Source: Candidatus Fraserbacteria bacterium (GTDB taxonomy: Bacteria > Bipolaricaulota > Bipolaricaulia > RBG-16-55-9 > JAJCYT01). Taken from it: a stretch of 64,000 bases of DNA. Below the pieces are notes generated by a model. It ran no database searches. It was not told the DNA's origin and saw nothing but the letters and a program-made list of their open reading frames with translations. Numbering within the stretch: the stretch's first letter is position 1; the number at the start of each line of letters is the position of its first letter. The stretch spans positions 124,001 to 188,000 of the forward strand of contig JAJCYT010000034.1 in the NCBI GenBank assembly GCA_029262795.1, given 5' to 3'. The translations under genes were made by a program, and so were the position numbers. Shown piece by piece: positions 48,889 through 60,783 of this stretch.

Positions 48889-50025
48889 TTAAAAGCGGTT
48901 CAGCTTGAACAAATCGAGGTTGAATTTCGGTGTTTGATCCGTCAGTAAATCTGCCACAATTTCCCCAATCACACTGGAAAATTTAAATCCATGACCAGAG
49001 CAAGGCGAAGCGATTAACACTTCGGGATGGTTTGGGTGAAAGTCCAGCAAAAAATGCTCATCGGGCGTGTTCGTATACATGCACACCACGGATTCAACCA
49101 ATTCCCCATTGGCGTCCGGCAGATATTTTTCCAGACGTTGGCGCACCGCTTCCACATCTTCGGGGTGGATGTCTCGATCCACAGAGGTCGCATCCTGATT
49201 CAGTTGACCACCATGGTGAAGCGCGGTTTTGATTTTTCCTTCATCCACCATTGGAAATCCGTAAAGATAGGGCGGGCTGTGATTATCTTCAATCATATAT
49301 CCAGGAAAGCATGTGGGTTGGAATTTTTCTGGATGCCTGGGTTCAAACCATAGCTGTATTTGTCGTTCCACCTCTAAGGGCAGGTTGATGTCCGGCAGCA
49401 ATTGGCCCAACCATGCACCTGCTGTAAACAACAATTTTTTCGCCTTGTAGTAATCTTTGGTGGATGTGATCTGGACGATCCCATTTTCAATTTGCCATGA
49501 CACCAGGCTTTCATGAATATGCAGGTCTGCTTTGTGTTGTGCGGCCCTTTTTAAATGAGCACGGATACAATCCTCCAAAAACAACAGCCCTGCGCGAGAT
49601 TCAAAAATGGCCATCATGTCGTCTGCGGGCCTTAATCCAGGGTATCGCTCTTTCACAGCGGATGCACTCAGTTTTTCATATGGCAAACCATTCTGTTTGG
49701 CACTTGCTTCAGATCCCTGAACCAACACCCCTTGAGGCGGGCCAATCATCAACGCGCCGGTTTGAATGAAAAGTTGTTGCTCGTAAAAAGCTTCCAGATC
49801 ATCCCAAAGTTCATAAGCGCGTTGCACAATGGGGACGTAAGCGGGGTGTTCAAAATAAGCCTCGCGAATCATTCGGGTTTTGCCATACGATGAGCCTTGG
49901 TCATGGGGTGGATGGAATTGATCCAGCCCCAACACACTTAAACCACGGCGAGCCAGATGATCTGCTGCTGCACTGCCCATTGCGCCGAGCCCAACCACAA
50001 TGACGTCGTAAATTGCCATAGACAC
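48889..50025 (-). CDS. solA: Monomeric sarcosine oxidase / N-methyltryptophan oxidase-like flavoenzyme
   Basis: A 378-residue FAD-dependent amine oxidase. Seen are YDVIVVGLGAMGSAAADHLA (dinucleotide fold), GLDQFHPPHDQGSSYGKTRM followed by IREAYFEHP, and SPCSGHGFKFSSVIGEIVAD, whose Cys (about 340) is the usual covalent FAD site. The family demethylates N-methyl amino acids to amino acid, formaldehyde and H2O2. Whether sarcosine or N-methyltryptophan is the substrate cannot be told. GTG 50025 or ATG 50019 starts it. It is divergent from metH and upstream of the Fe-S oxidoreductase. Confidence 0.85.
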   Translation of the reverse strand: MSMAIYDVIVVGLGAMGSAAADHLARRGLSVLGLDQFHPPHDQGSSYGKTRMIREAYFEHPAYVPIVQRAYELWDDLEAFYEQQLFIQTGALMIGPPQGVLVQGSEASAKQNGLPYEKLSASAVKERYPGLRPADDMMAIFESRAGLLFLEDCIRAHLKRAAQHKADLHIHESLVSWQIENGIVQITSTKDYYKAKKLLFTAGAWLGQLLPDINLPLEVERQIQLWFEPRHPEKFQPTCFPGYMIEDNHSPPYLYGFPMVDEGKIKTALHHGGQLNQDATSVDRDIHPEDVEAVRQRLEKYLPDANGELVESVVCMYTNTPDEHFLLDFHPNHPEVLIASPCSGHGFKFSSVIGEIVADLLTDQTPKFNLDLFKLNRF

Positions 50026-50107
50026 AAATTCTAGTAATCTCCTTGACAGAATGCGAACCTGTTATTTTGTTACAATAATAGAATAGTTTTTCAGATCAGG
50101 AGAAAAG

Positions 50108-53100
50108 ATGATGGAAAGTCAATTTTTAAAAGCGCTCAACGAACGCGTTCTTATTTTTGATGGTTCAATGGGCGCAACGATTCAAAATATAGATTTGGAT
50201 GTGGAACGCGATTATCTCGGACGAGAAAATTGTGTGGACCTCCTCGTTCGCAGTCGCCCTGACTTGGTTGAGTCTATTCATGAATCTTTTCTCAAAACGG
50301 GTGTCGATGCAGTGGAAACCAACACCTTTGGTGCAAACAAACTGGTGTTTTCTGAATTCGACGATGAGCTAGTCTCATGGACCTATGACATTAACAAGGA
50401 AGCCGCCGAGATCGCTCGCGCTGCCTGTGAAAAATATTCAACGCCTGATAAACCACGATTTGTGATTGGCTCACTTGGTCCAGGCACAAAGCTGATTACT
50501 TTGGGCAACACCACCTGGGACATCATGCTCGACAGTTATTGTGAGCAAGCCAAAGGCTTGATCGATGGCGGTGCGGATGCCCTGCTGGTGGAAACCTGCC
50601 AAGACTTGCTTCAGGTGAAATGCGGCATCAACGCTTGCTTGGATGCGCTTAAAAGCAAAGGTAAAACAGTTGACGATATTCCTATCATGGCCAGCGTCAC
50701 TATCGAGACCACAGGCACCATGTTGGTGGGTTCAGAAATAGCAGCCGTGGCTTCAGCCTTAAAAAATTATCCGATTGCGACGTTGGGCCTCAATTGCGCC
50801 ACCGGCCCTATCGAAATGACCGAGCATGTAGCCTATCTATCAAAGCACTGGGATCGCCCTATTTCTGTGATTCCAAATGCCGGGCTGCCCGTGATGGTCG
50901 AAGGCAAGACGTGCTTCCCATTAACACCGGAATCTTTCACCGAAACGCTATTGAAATTTATCGAGCAGTTTGGCGTGAGTATCGTTGGCGGTTGCTGTGG
51001 TACAACGCCCGAACATTTGCAAATGTTGTGCGATGCGGTGGGCGAACGCGCGCCTGTACAACGCAAAGTGACGCCGATGCCTGCGGGCTGTACGTCGCTT
51101 TATAGCCCTGTGGATTATGTGCAGGACACGTCTTTCCTCATCATTGGCGAACGCATGAATGCGTCCGGCAGTCGCAAATTTAAGCGACTCTTGGAAGAAG
51201 AAAGCTGGGATGAAATTATTTCCCTGGCCCGTGAACAAGGCCGTGAAGGCGCACATATTCTGGACATCAACGTGGATTACGCAGGCCGTGACAATGCGGC
51301 AGACATGGCTGAAATCGTCAAGCGTGTGGTGCGTCAGGTGGACGTGCCGTTGATGCTGGATTCCACTCAGATCAAAACCATCGAAGCCGGCCTCAAATAC
51401 GCCCCTGGCAAATGTGTGATTAACTCCGCCAACTTTGAAGAAGGCGAAGAAAAGTTTGATGAGCTTTGTCAATTGGCCAAAACCTACGGTGCAGGTCTCG
51501 TCATCGGAACAATTGATGAAGACAAAGAGGCGGCAATGGCCCGCACCGCAGATCGAAAATTCTCAATTGCCGAACGTGCGATTCGGCGTGCGACCGAAGT
51601 CAATGGACTAGATATTTCAGATTTGTTCATTGATCCATTGGTACTGCCCATTTCCACAGGCATGGATTCAGATCGACGAAGTGCCTTGGCCTTGATCGAA
51701 GGTTCGAAGCACATCGCTGAAAAATTTCCTCAGGTTCAGATCACCTGCGGTTTGTCCAATGTCAGTTTTGGTTTGAACCCTGCATCGCGAGTGGTGCTCA
51801 ATTCTGTACTACTCCACGAACTGACCGACAATGGGCTTTCGAGTGCGATTGTCCACGCCTCAAAAATTCTGCCCTTGAACAAGGTTTCTGATGAACATTA
51901 TCAGGCTGCGTTGAATTTGATCTATGATCGGCGTGATGAATCCAATGGCGGCACAGGTTTGCCTGAGGGTATTTCGGACGAATCTCACGATCCGCTTCAA
52001 GTGTTGATCGAGCTTTTCAAAGATGTCGAAGATGCCAGCGGTGCTGCCAAAGAAAAGAAAAATCTTTCGTTGGAAGACTGGCTGCGCGATCACATCATTG
52101 ATGGCGAAAAACAAGGTTTACATGAACGTTTAGAAGAAGCACTGAAAAAATATTCACCGTTGAGTATCATCAACGATCACTTGCTGGATGGGATGAAAGT
52201 GGTTGGAGAGTTGTTTGGTAGCGGCCAAATGCAGTTGCCCTTCGTGCTTCAATCCGCAGAAGTGATGAAAATGGCGGTCAGTTATCTGGAACCATTGATG
52301 GAAAAAGTGGAAGGTCAAAGCAAGGGCAAGATCGTGCTGGCTACTGTAAAGGGTGATGTCCACGATATCGGAAAAAATCTGGTGGACATCATTTTAAGCA
52401 ACAATGGCTACACCGTTCACAACCTGGGCATCAAACAAACCATTGGAGAAATTGTCAAAGCCTTTAATGATCATGATGCCGATGCCATTGGCATGTCTGG
52501 TCTGCTGGTGAAGTCGGTCAACGTGATGGAAGAAAATCTCAAAGAGCTGAATGAGATGAACATCCAAGCGCCTGTCTTGTTGGGTGGTGCGGCTTTGGCT
52601 CGGCATTATGCAGAATCTTATTTGCGCGAGATTTATTGTGGTCAGCTTTACTATGGTGCCGATGCCTTCGATGGTTTACGCATTTGTGAACATCTGACCC
52701 AAAATAAACTGGAACACATTGATGTCGAAATTCAGGAACGTCTTTCCAAATTAGCGGCGGTGCGCGAACGTGTCTCCTTGCTGAAATCTGAAGCTGAAGA
52801 AGCTCAGGCAGATCAGACACCAAAAGCCATCGAAAAAGTTGAGGTGCCCGCCCCGCCGTTCTGGGGCAGTCGCATTGTCGAAGATATTCCATTGGACGAA
52901 ATTTATCCTTACATCAACAAGCTGGCGCTGTTCCGTGGTCAGTGGGGGTTCAAGTCCGGCAGCATGTCTCCAGAGGATTTTGAAGCGAACCTTAAAGACG
53001 TGGTCGAGCCCATTTTTCAGAGACTTAAAGCACAATGTCGTGATGAAGGTATTCTCCTGCCCAAAGCTGTATATGGGTTTTGGCCCTGCAACAGCGATGG

Positions 53101-53638
53101 CGATGATTTGGTCATCTACGATCCTGAGGATCATGACAAGGAAATCGAACGCTTCAACTTCCCTCGACAGGAAAAACGAGATCGCCAATGCATCAGCAGT
53201 TTCTTCCGTGATGCGAGCGAAGGTGTCAAAGATGTGGTGGGCTTCCACTGCGTGACGATGGGGGATCAAGCCAGCGAATTTGCACAAAAACTCTTTGCCA
53301 ACAATGAATATACTGAATATCTCTATCTGCACGGCATGGGTGTCGAAACTGCCGAAGCTTTGGCTGAATTATGGCATAAACGCATTCGTACCGAGATGGG
53401 TATTGATGGCAGTGATTCGCCAAAAATTCAGGAATTGTTTTCACAAAAATATCGGGGCTCGCGTTACAGTTTCGGTTATCCAGCCTGCCCTAACATGGCC
53501 GATCAGGAAAAACTTTTCGGATTGTTACAGCCCGAACGCATTGGTTGCACATTGTCTGAAAATTTTCAGATTGTGCCTGAACAATCCACCAGTGCGATTA
53601 TCGTGCATCACCCACAGGCGAAGTATTTCAACGTTTAA
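50108..53638 (+). CDS. metH: Cobalamin-dependent methionine synthase
   Basis: A 1176-residue, four-module enzyme that transfers methyl from methyl-THF to homocysteine. The homocysteine module covers about 1-320, with Zn cysteines in LNCATGP and GGCCGTTPEH. The pterin module covers about 340-610 (GERMNASGSRKFKRLLEE, INSANFEEGEEKF). The B12 module covers about 650-890, with the cobalt-ligand His in VKGDVHDIGKNLV (about 751). The SAM-binding activation module runs to the end (RGSRYSFGYPACPNMADQ). Slightly shorter than E. coli MetH (1227). AGGAGA precedes ATG 50108. The last 4 bp overlap convergent ridA. Confidence 0.97.
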   Translation: MMESQFLKALNERVLIFDGSMGATIQNIDLDVERDYLGRENCVDLLVRSRPDLVESIHESFLKTGVDAVETNTFGANKLVFSEFDDELVSWTYDINKEAAEIARAACEKYSTPDKPRFVIGSLGPGTKLITLGNTTWDIMLDSYCEQAKGLIDGGADALLVETCQDLLQVKCGINACLDALKSKGKTVDDIPIMASVTIETTGTMLVGSEIAAVASALKNYPIATLGLNCATGPIEMTEHVAYLSKHWDRPISVIPNAGLPVMVEGKTCFPLTPESFTETLLKFIEQFGVSIVGGCCGTTPEHLQMLCDAVGERAPVQRKVTPMPAGCTSLYSPVDYVQDTSFLIIGERMNASGSRKFKRLLEEESWDEIISLAREQGREGAHILDINVDYAGRDNAADMAEIVKRVVRQVDVPLMLDSTQIKTIEAGLKYAPGKCVINSANFEEGEEKFDELCQLAKTYGAGLVIGTIDEDKEAAMARTADRKFSIAERAIRRATEVNGLDISDLFIDPLVLPISTGMDSDRRSALALIEGSKHIAEKFPQVQITCGLSNVSFGLNPASRVVLNSVLLHELTDNGLSSAIVHASKILPLNKVSDEHYQAALNLIYDRRDESNGGTGLPEGISDESHDPLQVLIELFKDVEDASGAAKEKKNLSLEDWLRDHIIDGEKQGLHERLEEALKKYSPLSIINDHLLDGMKVVGELFGSGQMQLPFVLQSAEVMKMAVSYLEPLMEKVEGQSKGKIVLATVKGDVHDIGKNLVDIILSNNGYTVHNLGIKQTIGEIVKAFNDHDADAIGMSGLLVKSVNVMEENLKELNEMNIQAPVLLGGAALARHYAESYLREIYCGQLYYGADAFDGLRICEHLTQNKLEHIDVEIQERLSKLAAVRERVSLLKSEAEEAQADQTPKAIEKVEVPAPPFWGSRIVEDIPLDEIYPYINKLALFRGQWGFKSGSMSPEDFEANLKDVVEPIFQRLKAQCRDEGILLPKAVYGFWPCNSDGDDLVIYDPEDHDKEIERFNFPRQEKRDRQCISSFFRDASEGVKDVVGFHCVTMGDQASEFAQKLFANNEYTEYLYLHGMGVETAEALAELWHKRIRTEMGIDGSDSPKIQELFSQKYRGSRYSFGYPACPNMADQEKLFGLLQPERIGCTLSENFQIVPEQSTSAIIVHHPQAKYFNV

Positions 53639-54027
53639 TCAGGAATCACGGCAGTGGCCTCGATTTCAACCTGAGCTTGATCTTCGAGCAAATCAGCCAC
53701 CTCAACCACACTCATCGTCGGGAAATTTTTGCCCATCACTTCTCGATAACCTGCGCCAATTTCTTTTAAAGAATCGAGATAAACTTTCTTGTCTGTGATA
53801 AACCATGTGAGTCGAACGACGTGTTCTGGTCCAGCATTGGCTTCCGCGAGAATAGAGAGAATGTTTCGAAGCGCCTGTTTGAATTGCTCCACAAAATCGT
53901 CAGACTGAAACACACCATCCTTGTCCCAGCCAATTTGACCCGCCAGGAAGATGAGCTGACCACGCGTGCTGATGCCATTGCTATATCCACTGGGACGTGC
54001 CCAGTCCGGCGGTTGAAGCATGTTCAT
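53635..54027 (-). CDS. RidA-family protein
   Basis: A 130-residue YjgF/RidA trimeric protein. GQLIFLAGQIGWDKDGVFQS, FKQALRNILSILAEANAGPE, VVRLTWFITDKKVY and PTMSVVEVADLLEDQAQVEI followed by EATAV follow the family. The Arg of the RidA active site is not certain: the usual RVQ is VRLTW here, so it may belong to another YjgF subgroup. RidA proteins hydrolyse enamines and imines. It overlaps the aryl-CoA ligase gene by 4 bp at the end of the catabolic operon, where an enamine-type CoA intermediate is expected; a specific deaminase role is inferred. Confidence 0.88.
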   Translation of the reverse strand: MNMLQPPDWARPSGYSNGISTRGQLIFLAGQIGWDKDGVFQSDDFVEQFKQALRNILSILAEANAGPEHVVRLTWFITDKKVYLDSLKEIGAGYREVMGKNFPTMSVVEVADLLEDQAQVEIEATAVIPD

Positions 54028-55664
54028 GATGCTTGTTCCATTTCACTTTGACGTAATTTAAATCGCTGTACTTTTCCAGTCTCTGTCTTGGGAAGCGCAC
54101 TGACGAATTCAATGGCTCTTGGATATTTATAAGGCGCAATAGTGTTTTTTACGAAATCCTGAAGTCCCTTGGTCAGATCATCATCCGCCTGAAAGTTTTC
54201 TCGGAGTACCACGAAGGCTTTGATAATGTTTCCACGCGTTTCATCAGGCGCGCCCACCACGGCACACTCAGACACAGCTTCATGCTGCATCAATGCGCCT
54301 TCGACTTCTGGGCCGGAGATGTTGTAACCACCAGAAATAATCATGTCATCGGTACGGGCCTGAAACCAGAAATAGCCGTCCTCATCCAATTTGTAGGCAT
54401 CACCTGTGACATTCCAACCATCAATGACATATTCCTTTTGGCGTTCATCATCTAAATAAAGACAGCCTGTCGGACCACGCACTGCCAGTTTGCCAACTTC
54501 GCCAGCGCTGAGCGATTGGTTGTTCTCATCAATCACTTTGGCTTCATAGCCTGGAACTGCCTTACCCGTGGCACCTGGTTTGATCTCATCTTGTTTGGCA
54601 GCGATAAAAATATGGATCATTTCGGTGGTGCCAATGCCATCCATGATGTCAATACCTGTGGCTTCTTTCCACAGATCAAATGTTGCCAATGGCAAAGTTT
54701 CGCCTGCGGATACGCATTTTTTCAGGCTCGATAAATCAAATTCTTTCGCTTTGTCACTCATCAGTCGGTAAGCGGTGGGCGCAGTGATACAGATGGTGGC
54801 TTTAAATTTTTGAATCGATTCAAGCAATACAGAAGGAGAACCAGCTTCGAGCAGCACGGTAGATGCCCCAACACGCATTGGGAACGTAATCAAGCCGCCC
54901 AAACCAAATGTAAACGCTATCGGCGGGCTGCCAATCACCACATCATCTGCTTGAGGTTGAAGCACATGCTTGGAGTAACTGTCGCACATGGCCAAAATAT
55001 CTCGATGAAAATGAACAGCAGCTTTGGGTTTGCCAGTTGTGCCCGATGTAAAGGCAATCAAAACTGGGTCATCATTTGCGGTTTCTACATTCTCAAACGT
55101 ATCTGGTTTTTGCGCCATGAGTGATTCAAGTTCAGCGCTTGCGTCAGATTCACCGGAGCCGTTGAAGTAGATGATTCGCTCACAAACATTGGACTGCGAT
55201 TTACCAGATTCCATTTCATCCGAAAGCCGTTCATCACAGAAGGCAAGTGAGATTTGAGCTTTTTTCAAAATCGTGGAAATTTCCGGCGCTCGCAGCAGTG
55301 GCATCGTTGCCACAACCACGCCACCTGCCTTGGCAATGCCAAACCAGCAGGCCATAAATAGTGGATTGTTGGCTGCACGAATGAGCACTCGATTGCCAGG
55401 AACCAGCCCCAAATCGTCTCGAAGCACATTTGCAATCTGGTTTGATTTCTTGAGTAAATCGTTATAAGTCCATGTTTCATTTGGTGTGTGAAACACAGGG
55501 CGATCTCCAAATTTTGTAACCATCCGGTCAAGCAATTCTGTGGCACAATTCAAATGATCTGGATATTGCAATTCGGGCAATTTAAATAAAAAATTCGGCC
55601 ATTGTTCTTTCGGTGGCAGATGATCAATAACGAATGTGTCCTGGTGTGATGTAAAACTTCCCAT
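54024..55664 (-). CDS. Aryl-CoA ligase (2-aminobenzoate/benzoate-CoA ligase-like)
   Basis: A 546-residue AMP-forming ligase. Seen are the P-loop LIAFTSGTTGKPKAAVHFH (about 202-220), GIGTTEMIHIF (A5, about 338), VTGDAYKLDEDGYFWFQART (about 420), DDMIISGGYNISGPEVE and the terminal catalytic Lys in PKTETGKVQRF. The TTEMIH/ISGGYNI wording and overall length match benzoate and 2-aminobenzoate CoA ligases. Next to the monooxygenase/reductase fusion it most likely activates anthranilate. ATG follows GAGGGGGAG. It overlaps ridA by 4 bp. Confidence 0.85.
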   Translation of the reverse strand: MGSFTSHQDTFVIDHLPPKEQWPNFLFKLPELQYPDHLNCATELLDRMVTKFGDRPVFHTPNETWTYNDLLKKSNQIANVLRDDLGLVPGNRVLIRAANNPLFMACWFGIAKAGGVVVATMPLLRAPEISTILKKAQISLAFCDERLSDEMESGKSQSNVCERIIYFNGSGESDASAELESLMAQKPDTFENVETANDDPVLIAFTSGTTGKPKAAVHFHRDILAMCDSYSKHVLQPQADDVVIGSPPIAFTFGLGGLITFPMRVGASTVLLEAGSPSVLLESIQKFKATICITAPTAYRLMSDKAKEFDLSSLKKCVSAGETLPLATFDLWKEATGIDIMDGIGTTEMIHIFIAAKQDEIKPGATGKAVPGYEAKVIDENNQSLSAGEVGKLAVRGPTGCLYLDDERQKEYVIDGWNVTGDAYKLDEDGYFWFQARTDDMIISGGYNISGPEVEGALMQHEAVSECAVVGAPDETRGNIIKAFVVLRENFQADDDLTKGLQDFVKNTIAPYKYPRAIEFVSALPKTETGKVQRFKLRQSEMEQAS

Positions 55665-55679
55665 AAGCTCCCCCTCTCA

Positions 55680-56854
55680 TCATGCACTTTGAGTATGCGT
55701 GTTGAGGACTTGTCTTGCAATTACAATTTTTTGCACTTCAGATGCCCCTTCATAAATACGAAGGGCACGAATTTCTCGATACAATTTTTCAACAGGATGG
55801 CCTGACTTTACACCCAGCCCACCCAACAATTGAACAGCTTTGTCGATGACTAGTTGAGCCGCTTCAGTTGAAAATAGTTTGGCCATGGCCGCTTCACGCG
55901 TCACGCGATCTGCGCCAGAATCCTTGGTCCAGGCAGCGCGATAGATGAGCAAGGCGCTGGCATCAATGTCCAAGGCCATTTCTGCAAGCGTGGCTTCGGT
56001 CATCTGAAAGCTGGAAAGTGGCTGATCAAAAATCTTTCGCGTGGTGGTACGATTCAATGCCTCATCCAGTGCGCGACGGGCAAAGCCCAGTGCGGCAGCA
56101 CCAACTGTGGATCGAAAGATATCAAGGGTTGCCATCGCAATTTTAAAGCCTTGTCCTGATTCGCCTAATAAATGTGTCTTTGGTATTCGGCAATCTTTAA
56201 ACTCCAATGTCGCCAGTGGATGAGGTGCAATCACATCAATGCGTTCTGCAATTTCTAAGCCGGGTGTGTCTGCATCCACAACGAATGCTGAAAGCCCTTT
56301 GGCACCTGGCGCTTCCCCAGTTCGTGCAAACACGACGTAATAGTCTGCGATGCCGCCATTGGAGATCCAAGTTTTGGTGCCGTTGAGTATGTAGTGATCG
56401 CCATCTAATTCTGCAGTGGTGCTGAGCGCAGCCACATCTGAACCAGCATCAGGTTCGGACAAAGCAAAGGCTGCGATTTTCTCCCCCTGACTGACAGCAG
56501 GGAGATAGGTCGACTTTAATTCTTCGGAGCCAGCCAGTGTAATCGCCCCACTGCCAAGCCCCTGCATGGCAAATGAAAAATCAGCAAGGCCACTGTGGTA
56601 AGCAAGCGTTTCTCGAATCAAGCAAAGCGAGCGCACATCGAAATTTTCATAGACGCCGCCATATGCAGCAGGCACGCAATATTTGAGCCAGTTGCTCTGA
56701 GCCAACAATTTAACCCAGGTTCGACAGGCGGCATCCACATCTGTGTGATCATGTTCTGATTCACAAGCTGAACTTGCCCATTCAGATAAGGTTTTGGCCA
56801 GCACTCGATGTTCATCATCAAAAAAAGGCCAATCCAAAAAAGTGCGATCCGACA

Positions 56855-56855
<1 letters not shown>
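55680..56855 (-). CDS. Acyl-CoA dehydrogenase
   Basis: A 391-residue FAD enzyme that oxidises acyl-CoA to enoyl-CoA and passes electrons to ETF. Seen are [18 protein letters not shown] (about 130-147), [20 protein letters not shown] (about 158-177), [20 protein letters not shown] and the catalytic Glu region [17 protein letters not shown] (about 368-384). It is the fifth of six genes in the monooxygenase-to-ridA run, and its ATG shares the A of the upstream TGA stop. It fits the dehydrogenation steps of the ring-derived CoA ester. Confidence 0.9.
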
Positions 56856-57664
<809 letters not shown>

Positions 57665-57679
57665 AAAGGCTCCTTGTGT

Positions 57680-58426
57680 TCAGGCAATCATGATGGCTTG
57701 GCCTGTGATGCCGCTCGAATTTTGTTCGCATAACCAGGCCACCATTTCAGCCACTTCATCGGGATGAATCATGCGCTTTTGCGGATTCTGTTTGGCAATC
57801 ATGGCGCGTGCTTCATCTACACTTTTGCCGGTTTTGGAGGCTGCGGTGTCCACAGCAAGCTGTGCCATTTCGGTGTCCGTATACCCAGGACAAACCGCAT
57901 TGACAGTGATGCTTGTGCCGATGGTTTCCATTGCCAGTGATTTAGTTAAACCAATCATAGCGTGTTTGGAAGCTGAGTAAGGGGCGATATATGCGCTGCC
58001 TTCCAGGCCCGCAGTGCTTGCGATATTCACAATTCGACCAGCTTTTGAATCAAGCATGGCAGGCAATACTTCGCGCGTGCATAAAAATGTGCCAGTGACA
58101 TTGATATTCATAATCTTTTGGAATTGTTCCAGCGTCGTTTTCGCAAACGGGGCTGAATCCGCAATGCCAGCATTGTTGACCAGGATTGAAATGTTTCCAA
58201 ACCTTTCGACGGCTTGGACAAAGGCTGATTGAACCTTGGCCTCATCACTCACATCGCAAACAACTGCTTGTGCATTTTGAAGTGACGAAACGGTTGCATC
58301 CAAAGTGTCCTTGTTTCTTCCCATCAAGGTTAGTTTTGCACCTTGTTCTGAAAGCTTTCGAGCGATGGATTCACCAATCCCCTTGCCGCCTCCGGTGACG
58401 ACAGCGTGTTGTCCCTGTAGGCTCAT
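57680..58426 (-). CDS. Short-chain dehydrogenase/reductase
   Basis: A 248-residue NAD(P)-dependent SDR. Cofactor loop [14 protein letters not shown] (about 9-22), [13 protein letters not shown] (about 85-97), catalytic Ser in [10 protein letters not shown], Tyr/Lys in [10 protein letters not shown] (about 152-161) and [12 protein letters not shown]. It probably oxidises a 3-hydroxyacyl-CoA-type intermediate in the pathway. It overlaps the monooxygenase gene stop by 4 bp. Confidence 0.9.
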   Translation of the reverse strand: MSLQGQHAVVTGGGKGIGESIARKLSEQGAKLTLMGRNKDTLDATVSSLQNAQAVVCDVSDEAKVQSAFVQAVERFGNISILVNNAGIADSAPFAKTTLEQFQKIMNINVTGTFLCTREVLPAMLDSKAGRIVNIASTAGLEGSAYIAPYSASKHAMIGLTKSLAMETIGTSITVNAVCPGYTDTEMAQLAVDTAASKTGKSVDEARAMIAKQNPQKRMIHPDEVAEMVAWLCEQNSSGITGQAIMIA

Positions 58427-60717
58427 ATGTTAATTGCCATCTCCTGTTGGGCGGCGCGTTCCATGATGCGCTCAAGTTGATCTTTGCCTGTGAGATATTG
58501 GTTAGGGAACGGGATATCTTTGTAGCCCTGTTGTGCTGCTGCTCTGAGTGTCCAATATGGATCAGCCAAGTGTGGGCGAGCCAGGCAGCACAAATCCGCA
58601 CGCCCGGCGGCGATGATGCTGTTGACGTGATCCACTTCAAAAATGTTTCCCACCGCCATCGTGGCAATACCCACTTCATTACGGATACGATCTGAAAATG
58701 GCGTTTGGAACATGCGTCCGTAAATTGGCTTGGCTTCTTTGGTGGTTTGACCGGCGGATACATCAATAATATCCACGCCCGCATTTTTGAAAGCTCGCGC
58801 GATTTCGACGGCATCTTCCCCATTGATGCCCTCTTCGCCCACCCAATCGGTGGCGGAAATCCTGACTGACATCGGTTTTTCTTCAGGCCATGTGGCACGA
58901 ACAGCTTCAAAAACTTCGAGCGGATAACGGAGTCGATTTTCTAAAGAACCACCATATTCATCCGTTCGATGGTTCGTTACTGGCGTAATAAAGGCAGACA
59001 GCAAATAGCCATGGGCGCAGTGCAATTCCAATAAATCAAACCCGCATTGGTTGGTCATTTCGGCAGCGCGAACAAAGTCGGCTTTCACCTGATCCATGTC
59101 CTCTCGGGTCATGGCTTTGGGCACCTGATTGTCTGGCGACCAGGGAATATCTGATGCGGACAGCAATGGCCAATTGTCGGTTTCGAGTGGTTCGTCCATG
59201 CCCTTCCAACCCAGTTTGGTAGACCCTTTGGGGCCAGCATGTCCCAACTGCATCGCGATCTTGGCTTTGCTGGACTGATGCACAAAGTTCACGATGCGCG
59301 TCCAGGCTTCGACGTGCTCATCTTTATACATCCCCGCACAGCCGGGGGTGATGCGGCCTTCTCGGCTGATATCGGTCATTTCTGTATAGAGCAATCCTGC
59401 GCCGCCTTGGGCCCTGGAGCCGTAATGGACCAAATGAAAGTCATTGGGTGTGCCGTCTTCTGCGCTGTACATCGACATGGGTGAAACAACCATGCGGTTC
59501 ATCAGTTTCATATCACGAAGCTGAAACGGCGTGAACATGGGCGGAACAGAAACGTGTTTTCCATTGCTTGAGGCGCGACTGGCAAACCAGCGTTCCACGC
59601 CTTCTAACCAATCTTTGTCACGCAGGCGCAGGTTTTCATGGCTCACACGCTGGCTGCGGGTGAGCAATCCATACGCCAATTGCATCGGGTCGAACTCAAG
59701 ATAACGGGGTGCGTTTTCAAACCACTCCATCGAATTTCGCGCTGCGCTCTGGAGTTTCAACACTTCGACACGCCGAATTTCCTGATATTCTTCCAAAGCT
59801 TCTTGTAAGGATGATTTTTCATGGAGCAGATTAGAAAGGTCAATGGCGTCTTCCAAAGCAAGCTTGGTCCCTGAGCCGATAGAGAAATGCGCTGTGTGTA
59901 CGGCATCGCCCATTAAAATAATATTATTGTGATACCATTTTTCACAACTCACACGAGGAAAGTTGAGCCAGCCAGAACCACGCAGATGCTTGGCGTTGGT
60001 CATCAATTTGTTGCCGTCTAAATATTTTTCAAAGATCTTTTCACACAGGGTGGCGCTTTCATCCTGATTCATGTTTTCAAAGCCCAGGGCTTTCCAAACG
60101 TCTTCCTGGCACTCGACGATGAAAGTGGATGTGTCTTTGTCGAATCGATAGGCATGAACCCAAATCCAGCCATGTTCTGTTTTTTCAAAGATAAAGGTGA
60201 AGGCGTCGTAAATTTTGTGCGTGCCCAGCCACACAAATTTGTTGGGCCGCACATCAATATCCGGTTTGAAGTGTTCCGCATAGAGTGTGCGAACGCGGCT
60301 GTTGAGGCCATCTGAGGCAATGATTAAATCAGCATCCGCATAGGCATCCAGATTTTCAACATCAGTCTCAAATTCAAATTTGACGTCCAATGCTTTGGCG
60401 CGTTCCTGAAGAATGTTTAAAAGCTTTTTGCGGCTGATGCCAATGAAACCGTGGCCCGAAGAAGTGAGGGTTTCGCCTTTGAAATGCACATCAATGTCAT
60501 CCCAATGGGCGAAATTATCGCTGATGGTTTTGGCGCTTTCAGGGTCGTTGGCTTCAAGCCCTTCCAGGGTTTGGTCAGAAAATACCACGCCCCAACCAAA
60601 CGTGTCATCAGGTTTGTTGCGTTCAACCACCGTGATATTGTGCGAAGCATCACGCAATTTCATTGAGATGGCAAAATAAAGTCCGGCAGGGCCGCCGCCA
60701 ATGCAAATAATTTTCAC
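58423..60717 (-). CDS. 2-Aminobenzoyl-CoA (or salicylyl-CoA) monooxygenase/reductase fusion
   Basis: 764 residues, two enzymes in one chain. N-terminal FAD monooxygenase (about 1-385): [70 protein letters not shown]-terminal old-yellow-enzyme reductase (about 390-764): [52 protein letters not shown]. This fusion is known from aerobic CoA-dependent anthranilate metabolism (Azoarcus evansii), where it hydroxylates and reduces 2-aminobenzoyl-CoA to a non-aromatic enamine ring product. Close relatives are annotated as salicylyl-CoA 5-hydroxylase. Start is GTG 60717. The neighbouring ligase, RidA and beta-oxidation genes favour anthranilate. Confidence 0.9.
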   Translation of the reverse strand: MKIICIGGGPAGLYFAISMKLRDASHNITVVERNKPDDTFGWGVVFSDQTLEGLEANDPESAKTISDNFAHWDDIDVHFKGETLTSSGHGFIGISRKKLLNILQERAKALDVKFEFETDVENLDAYADADLIIASDGLNSRVRTLYAEHFKPDIDVRPNKFVWLGTHKIYDAFTFIFEKTEHGWIWVHAYRFDKDTSTFIVECQEDVWKALGFENMNQDESATLCEKIFEKYLDGNKLMTNAKHLRGSGWLNFPRVSCEKWYHNNIILMGDAVHTAHFSIGSGTKLALEDAIDLSNLLHEKSSLQEALEEYQEIRRVEVLKLQSAARNSMEWFENAPRYLEFDPMQLAYGLLTRSQRVSHENLRLRDKDWLEGVERWFASRASSNGKHVSVPPMFTPFQLRDMKLMNRMVVSPMSMYSAEDGTPNDFHLVHYGSRAQGGAGLLYTEMTDISREGRITPGCAGMYKDEHVEAWTRIVNFVHQSSKAKIAMQLGHAGPKGSTKLGWKGMDEPLETDNWPLLSASDIPWSPDNQVPKAMTREDMDQVKADFVRAAEMTNQCGFDLLELHCAHGYLLSAFITPVTNHRTDEYGGSLENRLRYPLEVFEAVRATWPEEKPMSVRISATDWVGEEGINGEDAVEIARAFKNAGVDIIDVSAGQTTKEAKPIYGRMFQTPFSDRIRNEVGIATMAVGNIFEVDHVNSIIAAGRADLCCLARPHLADPYWTLRAAAQQGYKDIPFPNQYLTGKDQLERIMERAAQQEMAINI

Positions 60718-60748
60718 AACATCACACTCTCTGAGATTTTATGATTGC

Positions 60749-60778
60749 ATTGTAACCAGATTTTTTATAAAGAAACAA
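60749..60778 (-). promoter_or_regulatory. Candidate promoter of the anthranilate-type genes
   Basis: On the minus strand: TTGTTT (60778-60773), 18-bp spacer, TACAAT (60754-60749), 31 bp before the monooxygenase/reductase start, in the only sizeable gap of the long operon. Confidence 0.5.
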
Positions 60779-60783
60779 ACAGG

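Noticed and set aside
50043-50076. TTGACA and TACAAT upstream of metH as a promoter.
   Set aside because: The spacer is 22 bp, too long for a sigma70 promoter; no better pair was found.
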